From positions 1-54,187 of the IMG/VR virus record IMGVR_UViG_3300009425_003086: a stretch of DNA of 54,187 bases; one strand, given 5' to 3'. Below, one piece after another: positions 50,122 through 54,187 of this stretch (its first letter is position 1; the number at the start of each line of letters is the position of its first letter). Source of the DNA: a virus. The notes under the pieces are model-generated. The model made no database searches, was not told the DNA's origin, and saw nothing but the letters and a program-made list of their open reading frames with translations. Position numbers and translations under genes: made by a program.

Positions 50122-50231
50122 AAGCACTAGGAACTAAAAGTAAAATGCGACATATAGCTCATAACCCAACGTCTTTACTATTCCGTGAATTAAATCGCGT
50201 CATATTAAACAAAAAAAATAAAAAACAATAA
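50118..50231 (+). CDS. Very small basic protein (37 aa)
   Basis: ATGA overlap with the preceding gene. 37 residues with HNPTSLLFRELNRVIL and a Lys/Asn-rich tail. No family is recognised; the tight spacing on both sides (4-nt overlap, 3-nt gap) supports a gene. Confidence 0.45.
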   Translation: MKALGTKSKMRHIAHNPTSLLFRELNRVILNKKNKKQ

Positions 50232-50234
50232 GTT

Positions 50235-50468
50235 ATGTCAGACTCAGTTACCAAGTATTATGAAAATATGGCGGAAAAAGATGAAATGTTCGGCCTTGAT
50301 AAATCCCCTGATGAAAGAAGAAGTGATCAAATCCTGGAATTGTTAGCTAAAGCTACAAAAGCAAATAAGATTGTACAGGTTCAAACTCGAGCGGCTGAGG
50401 TGCAGAAAGAATATAATTCAGCTTCCTTATTGTTAGGGTTACAGATAGCTTGTGATGAAATCCTCTAA
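50235..50468 (+). CDS. Small helical protein, function unknown
   Basis: 77 residues, Glu/Lys/Ala-rich, mostly helical (RSDQILELLAKATKANKIV). It overlaps the acetyltransferase-like gene at its end. No family is recognised. Confidence 0.5.
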   Translation: MSDSVTKYYENMAEKDEMFGLDKSPDERRSDQILELLAKATKANKIVQVQTRAAEVQKEYNSASLLLGLQIACDEIL

Positions 50469-50913
50469 AATATACTACTCAGCAGATCTAGAAAATATAG
50501 CAAGTGATATAGTACCGCACGGTTTCTTTGCTTTAAAACTTACTGGAGGAAATGCACATAAGTGGCATAAGTTAATTAAGTCTTGTATTAGCTCATTCAA
50601 TTCACAAGTACAGTGGAAAGATATGTGGGACTTAGAAGAAGCACTTAATCGTTTTAAACAAGACCAAGTAATGTTCGTTTACCAACGAATAGGAGATAGA
50701 ACAGAAAGACCTTTAGGTTATGTTTGGTTTGATGGAGATTACCTATACAATATGTTTATGGTCAAAGATAGACAAGATGGACATACTGTCAGATTTGTTA
50801 GAGAGTCTTGCCATAACTTAGAACAATCCATCAAAACAATATACCTACATTGTGATGATTGGAACATAAGAGCTCAAAAAATGTTTGAAAAAGTAGGATT
50901 TAAAAAATTTTAA
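50455..50913 (+). CDS. GNAT-like acetyltransferase
   Basis: About 152 residues from ATG 50455; a GTG one codon upstream is possible. The C-terminal half has LGYVWFDGDYLYNMFMV, KDRQDGHTVRFVRES in the place of the acetyl-CoA loop, and YLHCDDWNIRAQKMFEKVGFKKF, the end of a GNAT fold. The N-terminal half is unlike common GNATs. Its target (protein, tRNA or small molecule) is unknown. Confidence 0.65.
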   Translation: MKSSKIYYSADLENIASDIVPHGFFALKLTGGNAHKWHKLIKSCISSFNSQVQWKDMWDLEEALNRFKQDQVMFVYQRIGDRTERPLGYVWFDGDYLYNMFMVKDRQDGHTVRFVRESCHNLEQSIKTIYLHCDDWNIRAQKMFEKVGFKKF

Positions 50914-50923
50914 CACCTATTAA

Positions 50924-50955
50924 AGTTGTTTAATTGAATATTTATTCTTATATTA
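50924..50955 (+). promoter_or_regulatory. Host-type promoter TTG-N20-TATATT (bS21)
   Basis: TTG at 50926-50928 and TATATT from 50949, 20 bases apart. The bS21 ATG lies 13 nt after the TATATT start, so the mRNA is probably leaderless or nearly so. Confidence 0.6.
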
Positions 50956-50961
50956 TATTAT

Positions 50962-51150
50962 ATGTTAATAATAAAGCTAGGAAAAAAAGAAAATATCAAC
51001 CAAGCACTCAAGAGATTCAAAAAAAAAGTTAAGAATACTGGCTTGCTCAAAGAGTTACGGAAGAGACAGGCCTTTATAAAACCTAGTGCTGTTAAGCGTA
51101 AGCAAAAACAAACAGCAATTTATGCCAAAAAGTTTAACACGGAACTTTAA
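50962..51150 (+). CDS. rpsU: Ribosomal protein bS21 (phage-encoded)
   Basis: 62 residues, the usual size. MLIIKLGKKENINQALKRF, then GLLKELRKRQAFIKPSA and KRKQ follow Bacteroidota bS21 closely. bS21 sits near the anti-Shine-Dalgarno end of 16S rRNA; in Bacteroidota it helps hide that end, which is why these bacteria rarely use Shine-Dalgarno pairing. A phage copy could replace the host protein on ribosomes and favour phage messages. It has its own promoter and a very short leader. Confidence 0.88.
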   Translation: MLIIKLGKKENINQALKRFKKKVKNTGLLKELRKRQAFIKPSAVKRKQKQTAIYAKKFNTEL

Positions 51151-51163
51151 AAACCGTATATTT
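51149..51163 (+). promoter_or_regulatory. Promoter-like CCGTATATTTATA, weak upstream box
   Basis: TATATT from 51157, 38 nt before ATG 51195. At the matching -33 position the sequence is TTTA, so it is weaker than the ten full matches. Confidence 0.4.
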
Positions 51164-51194
51164 ATATATACTAACAACAACAAATTTATTAATT

Positions 51195-51500
51195 ATGCAA
51201 ACAGTTTTAATTATCTTAGCAATTCTAGCCATTGGAGCAGGAGTTTATTATTATTTTTGGAGCAAAGGATCTATCGCAGATAGAGACCAAGACCTTATTC
51301 CAGATTCAGTAGAAGACAAAATCTCAGATATCAAAGAAGATATCGACGATACAGTAGCCGAAACAAAAAGAAGAGTGAAAAGAGTTAAGGAAGAGCTTTC
51401 GGATGTCAAAGGAGCTCTAAAAAATGTCGTCGAGCAAACAAAAGACATAGTAGCTGCTACAAAAGGAAAACCTCGTAGAGGAAGAAAAAAAAATAAGTAG
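51195..51500 (+). CDS. Membrane-anchored coiled-coil protein
   Basis: 101 residues. One N-terminal membrane helix (about 3-22, VLIILAILAIGAGVYYYFW) with a short outside end, a DRDQDLIPDSVED segment like a calcium-binding loop, a heptad helix (about 40-90) and a basic tail. The design resembles YtxH-like or phage-anchoring proteins. It could tether a complex to the inner membrane. Function unknown. Confidence 0.55.
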   Translation: MQTVLIILAILAIGAGVYYYFWSKGSIADRDQDLIPDSVEDKISDIKEDIDDTVAETKRRVKRVKEELSDVKGALKNVVEQTKDIVAATKGKPRRGRKKNK

Positions 51501-51518
51501 AAGTCTGTTATTAAAAGA

Positions 51519-51743
51519 ATGCAAAACCCAACCCAAAACTTAGATTACAGCCAAACTGTTGCAGTCAAATGTGAAAATTGCAATGGAATCTATTTCGAAC
51601 AAGTCGTTCACCTCCGAAAAGCTTCAGGTCTCCTTACAGGAACCGGAAAACCAAGTTACATACCAATCCCCGTCTTTGCTTGCAAAGAATGCGGAAATGT
51701 TAACCCAGAATTCCTCCCCAAAGAGTCTACAGGAGCTGAGTAG
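51519..51743 (+). CDS. Small zinc-ribbon protein
   Basis: 74 residues. CENC (about 18-21) and CKEC (about 55-58) are spaced as a zinc ribbon around a GLLTGTGKPSYIP loop. Zinc-ribbon proteins of this size in phages may bind nucleic acid or the transcription machinery. A late-transcription factor is one option, but no T4 gp33/gp55 similarity is visible. A second frame overlapping it (51559-51786) is a shadow. Confidence 0.6.
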   Translation: MQNPTQNLDYSQTVAVKCENCNGIYFEQVVHLRKASGLLTGTGKPSYIPIPVFACKECGNVNPEFLPKESTGAE

Positions 51744-51796
51744 AGTAATATATCATGGTCTACAGGATCAGATATACGAAGACTAAAAATTAAATT

Positions 51797-51830
51797 AGAG
51801 AGTAGATATAACGTCTATTCTCTTTTTTTT
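51797..51830 (+). terminator. Rho-independent terminator before the holin-like gene
   Basis: AGAGAGTAGA (51797-51806) pairs with TCTATTCTCT (51814-51823), 10 pairs with one G-T, over a 7-nt loop; a T run follows to 51830. The late-like promoter begins 6 nt later. Confidence 0.85.
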
Positions 51831-51835
51831 AGTGC

Positions 51836-51843
51836 TATTTATA
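51836..51843 (+). promoter_or_regulatory. Late-like promoter element TATTTATA (6), holin-like gene
   Basis: CTATTTATA, 33 nt before ATG 51869 and directly behind a strong terminator. It is the same octamer as before the tail genes. Confidence 0.5.
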
Positions 51844-51868
51844 AGAGAATAATATTACAACTTATAAA

Positions 51869-52093
51869 ATGGCCTTTAAGGATTTATTTAAAAACGACAA
51901 CGACATTAACGAAAAATCCATAATAGGATTTGTCTCGTTCTCTATTATGGTAATATTTGCCATAGCAGACTTAGCAATGGGATTTATTGGTAAAGACTTA
52001 ATTATCAATGATATTATATACAACTCTTTTGTGATAGTAACCTTAGGGTGTTTCGGTATCGCCGAAGCAGGAAAAGCATTTGGAAATAAATAA
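51869..52093 (+). CDS. Two-helix membrane protein, holin candidate
   Basis: 74 residues. Two hydrophobic helices (about 18-40 and 47-68) separated by a short polar GKDLIINDI turn, a charged N-terminus (KDLFKNDNDINEK) and a short basic end. Small two-helix proteins under late promoters are often holins that open the inner membrane at lysis. No lysin gene is adjacent, so the call is tentative. Confidence 0.5.
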   Translation: MAFKDLFKNDNDINEKSIIGFVSFSIMVIFAIADLAMGFIGKDLIINDIIYNSFVIVTLGCFGIAEAGKAFGNK

Positions 52094-52112
52094 TCAGTAA
52101 ATATATTAAGAC

Positions 52113-53310
52113 ATGAAACACTTATTAATAATCCTAAGTTTAATAATTTACATCCGCATTAGGACAGGAAAAGAAAACCAACTTCTTTGAGAACCTATAC
52201 AAAGACTTCTTAAAGTATGGTACAGTTTATGCAGCTGGAGACATCTCAAATGCAGTAGAAGCACAAGAACCAACATACGTATTACGAACAAACCAAGATG
52301 GGAGTATTTATTCTATACCAGATATAGAAGATGTTACTGATAGATTTCCATTTGATTACCGATATAGTATTGGTATAAGAAAGTTAGCTAGATTCGATTA
52401 CGAAAGAAAACCTAAAAACTTTTACGATGGTAACGAAAGCCAATTAGTATATGCAGCACCTTCATCGGCAATACAAGGTTTAGAGTATCAAATTCATTTC
52501 GAAAATGAAAGATGGAACGGTAGAAATTTCAAAAACCATAGAGTATTTTTAAAACATACAGGTAAATACCACATCTTCAAAGCAGAGAGTAGAGAGGTAT
52601 CTAAAATCAATCTTAATTATAAATCAGCAGAACTAAGAGCAAGATTACCAATAGGTAAGAAATTCTCTATATCAGCAGGTGTTGTAGTTAGAGGACATGA
52701 TAGAGCATATGGATATAATCCATTCGAAATATGGTTAAACGAAATGGCACCAGATTCAAACGGAACTCCATACTACACTAATCCTTGGTACACATTAGGA
52801 TTCCAATATGGTTATTCAGACCATTATACAACATCTACAACAGGTGGAAATACAACAAATGATTGGATTTGGAAAGATGAAGATGGTAATATAGTAGCTA
52901 ATACAGATTTAGAATTTAGAGAAGAAGTATTTCCAAGTATTATTAATAGGTATAATAGAGAAGCATGGGATTTAGTAGACCCATTTGTAGAATTAGCACC
53001 AATAGTAGGATTTGATTTCTATCACTACAAAAACAATTTTTGGTTACATTCATTCGGAAACATAATACTTCCTCAACACAAATACATCAAAGGAGATGGA
53101 GATTTTACATACTTAAATAGAGGCAATTGGGGACCAGGTGGATTAATAGAAGGAGCTGAACCAGAACAATGGTCAGATTTCTCAATGGGAGTTGCATTTG
53201 GATGGAAAGTAGGAAAAAACTTAGGAGTATTTGCTGAAGGTGAATATTCTAAAATGTGGGAGAGTAGGTTATTCCAAACTACATTTGGTTTAAATTATAC
53301 TTTCAAATAA
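52113..53310 (+). CDS. Outer-membrane-type protein with a frameshift in its signal peptide
   Basis: ATG 52113 starts a signal-peptide-like MKHLLIILSLII that hits TGA at 52188-52190. The downstream frame is open from 52147 to 53310 and would continue the signal as FTSALGQEKK, with Gln at the expected cleavage. A net +1 shift near 52143-52149 joins them. The mature part alternates aromatic and polar residues and ends TTFGLNYTFK, the aromatic C-terminal strand of outer-membrane beta barrels. The first in-frame ATG is at 52744, which would cut off 199 codons. Sequence error, inactivation or programmed shift are all possible. Confidence 0.6.
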
Positions 53311-53319
53311 AATAAAAAT

Positions 53320-53637
53320 ATGGCAAGGAAGGTAGACAAAGTTGAAGTTGGAGTAGATATTGATGGAGATGGAAAACCAGATTTTTCTTTAGATCTTAAG
53401 ACTATAGGAATGGTAATTGTTTTTATTTCAACAATTATAGGAATGTGGTTTACATTACAAGGTGATATACAAGAAGCAAAAGAATTACCTAAACCGTCTA
53501 TAGAGAGAATTGAATACGACTTAAAGGATGAACTTATCCGTCAAACGATAATGGATACACAAGATGACGTAGAGGATATCTTAGACAAGTTAGAAAAACT
53601 AGATGAACGTATCTACGAAATACAAAAAAGACAATAA
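53320..53637 (+). CDS. Single-helix membrane protein with coiled coil
   Basis: 105 residues. A DIDGDGKPDFS loop at the N-terminus resembles a calcium-binding repeat. One membrane helix (about 29-47, IGMVIVFISTIIGMWF) is followed by a long charged coiled coil (about 60-105). It is 9 nt behind the outer-membrane-type gene. A spanin-like or tethering role is possible, but no signal supports it directly. Confidence 0.5.
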   Translation: MARKVDKVEVGVDIDGDGKPDFSLDLKTIGMVIVFISTIIGMWFTLQGDIQEAKELPKPSIERIEYDLKDELIRQTIMDTQDDVEDILDKLEKLDERIYEIQKRQ

Positions 53638-53652
53638 TAGATTATAACAGTT

Positions 53653-54060
53653 ATGAAAAACACACTCTTTAGTCTACTGTTGATTATTACAACATCTACT
53701 TTATGTTTCGGACAAGAATTTATCACAGAAGCAGAATTCCATGCAAAAATAAACGAAAGACATGCTTTTGGAGATAATGATCAAAATGTTGTAATAGTTG
53801 AGTTTTGGGCTGAATTCAATCAAGCAAATGCCTTTCAGGAATGGGACAAGGTTAAAGGAGCAAAATACTTCAGAGTCGATGTATCAACAGCACTTAAATT
53901 AAAGAAAGAATTCCGTATAAGAATGGCACCAACTTTAATTGTATTTAATAAAGGAGTCAAAGAAGATATTTTTAAAGCAAGTTTAGATTTATTATGTCCT
54001 GTTGATTTATCAGAATTACAGGAATCTATAGATGATATTAAGACTGCAAATAAGTTTTAA
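53653..54060 (+). CDS. Exported thioredoxin-fold protein without active cysteines
   Basis: 135 residues with a signal peptide (hydrophobic LFSLLLIITTSTLCFG, cleavage near residue 20). VVIVEFWAEFNQANAFQEW aligns with the thioredoxin active-site strand, but the C-x-x-C is replaced by E-F-N-Q. YFRVDVSTALKLKKEF and RMAPTLIVFNKG (cis-proline loop) complete the fold. It cannot do thiol exchange at the usual site and may instead bind a partner in the periplasm. Confidence 0.65.
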   Translation: MKNTLFSLLLIITTSTLCFGQEFITEAEFHAKINERHAFGDNDQNVVIVEFWAEFNQANAFQEWDKVKGAKYFRVDVSTALKLKKEFRIRMAPTLIVFNKGVKEDIFKASLDLLCPVDLSELQESIDDIKTANKF

Positions 54061-54072
54061 AAAGAAAATACA

Positions 54073-54187
54073 ATGCCTATAAAATTAAAACCAAGTTCCA
54101 AACAATACATTAAAGATGCAAATGGTAGAACGACTCAGAAATGGAAATGGAATCACTATACCGTTGGTGGTACAAAAACCGAAGAAT
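54073..54187 (+). CDS. Hypothetical protein, 5' part only (runs off the right edge)
   Basis: ATG 54073 opens a frame with no stop before the window end (38 full codons). MPIKLKPSSKQYIKD and WNHYTVGGTKTEE are the visible parts. It looks like a small phage protein of unknown function. Confidence 0.5.
   Translation, partial: MPIKLKPSSKQYIKDANGRTTQKWKWNHYTVGGTKTEE

Noticed and set aside
51559-51786. 75-codon frame overlapping the zinc-ribbon gene
   Set aside because: It is out of frame with the cysteine-pair protein, lacks any motif and is Ser/Gln-rich; it is a shadow.
1-54187. Integrase, attachment site, CRISPR array, insertion sequence, toxin-antitoxin pair
   Set aside because: No recombinase motif, regular repeats or transposase frame was found in either strand; the layout is that of a lytic phage.

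Overview
The window is a continuous stretch of an AT-rich, tailed-phage genome. Every gene I can support lies on the + strand. Genes are packed tightly, often with 1-14 nt overlaps. The virion and replication genes have the T4-superfamily (contractile-tail myovirus) set: sheath, tube, gp26/gp51-like, tape measure, gp48/54-like, gp53-like and hub proteins, then gp32, UvsX, Rnh/FEN and a gp41-like helicase. The host is most likely a marine member of the Bacteroidota (Flavobacteriia). Start codons follow A-rich leaders rather than Shine-Dalgarno sequences, promoters look like TTG-N20-TATATT, and the ribosomal protein bS21 and an Hc1-like histone are of the Bacteroidota type.

Layout. 1-2389: end of a sugar nucleotidyltransferase, two related glycosyltransferase-like genes and a small coiled-coil protein. 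2513-15171: tail and baseplate genes under TATTTATA-type (late-like) promoters, including a gp26/gp51 pair joined across an apparent +1 frameshift. 15240-24137: replication and nucleotide supply (a small divergent family-A polymerase, SSB, recombinase, FEN nuclease, helicase, NrdB, NrdA). 24148-35812: a glycan/small-molecule decoration region (two GlcNAc-transferase-like enzymes, two carbamoyltransferases, an HtrL-GT2 fusion, APS kinase with two sulfotransferase-like proteins, HAD and nucleotidyltransferase genes) with QueC inside it. 35894-43258: the rest of a 7-deazaguanine DNA-modification pathway (QueD, QueE, ferredoxin, FolE, DpdA-like transglycosylase, DpdN-like formyltransferase, QueF) mixed with a MazG-like enzyme, a phosphoribosyltransferase, a kinase and a secreted nuclease. 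43324-46958: the main DNA polymerase, a GIY-YIG protein and SAM synthetase. 47072-51150: Hsp20, GroES, GroEL, a histone-like protein and ribosomal protein bS21. 51195-54187: small membrane proteins, a holin candidate, a frameshifted outer-membrane-type protein, a cysteine-less thioredoxin-fold protein and a gene running off the right edge.

The strongest biology is the guanine-modification route. FolE, QueD, QueE and QueC make preQ0, QueF reduces it to preQ1, the DpdA-like enzyme would swap it into DNA, and the overlapping formyltransferase would cap the aminomethyl group. The predicted end product is 7-(formylamino)methyl-7-deazaguanine in DNA. A ferredoxin gene overlaps the radical-SAM queE, and the phage carries its own SAM synthetase. 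QueC has lost its cysteine zinc ligands and QueE has an expanded cluster motif, so parts of the pathway are non-canonical.

All functional calls come from reading motifs in the translated sequence. No database search was possible. I saw no tRNA, rRNA, CRISPR array, insertion sequence or integrase. No gap without a gene exceeds about 220 bases.
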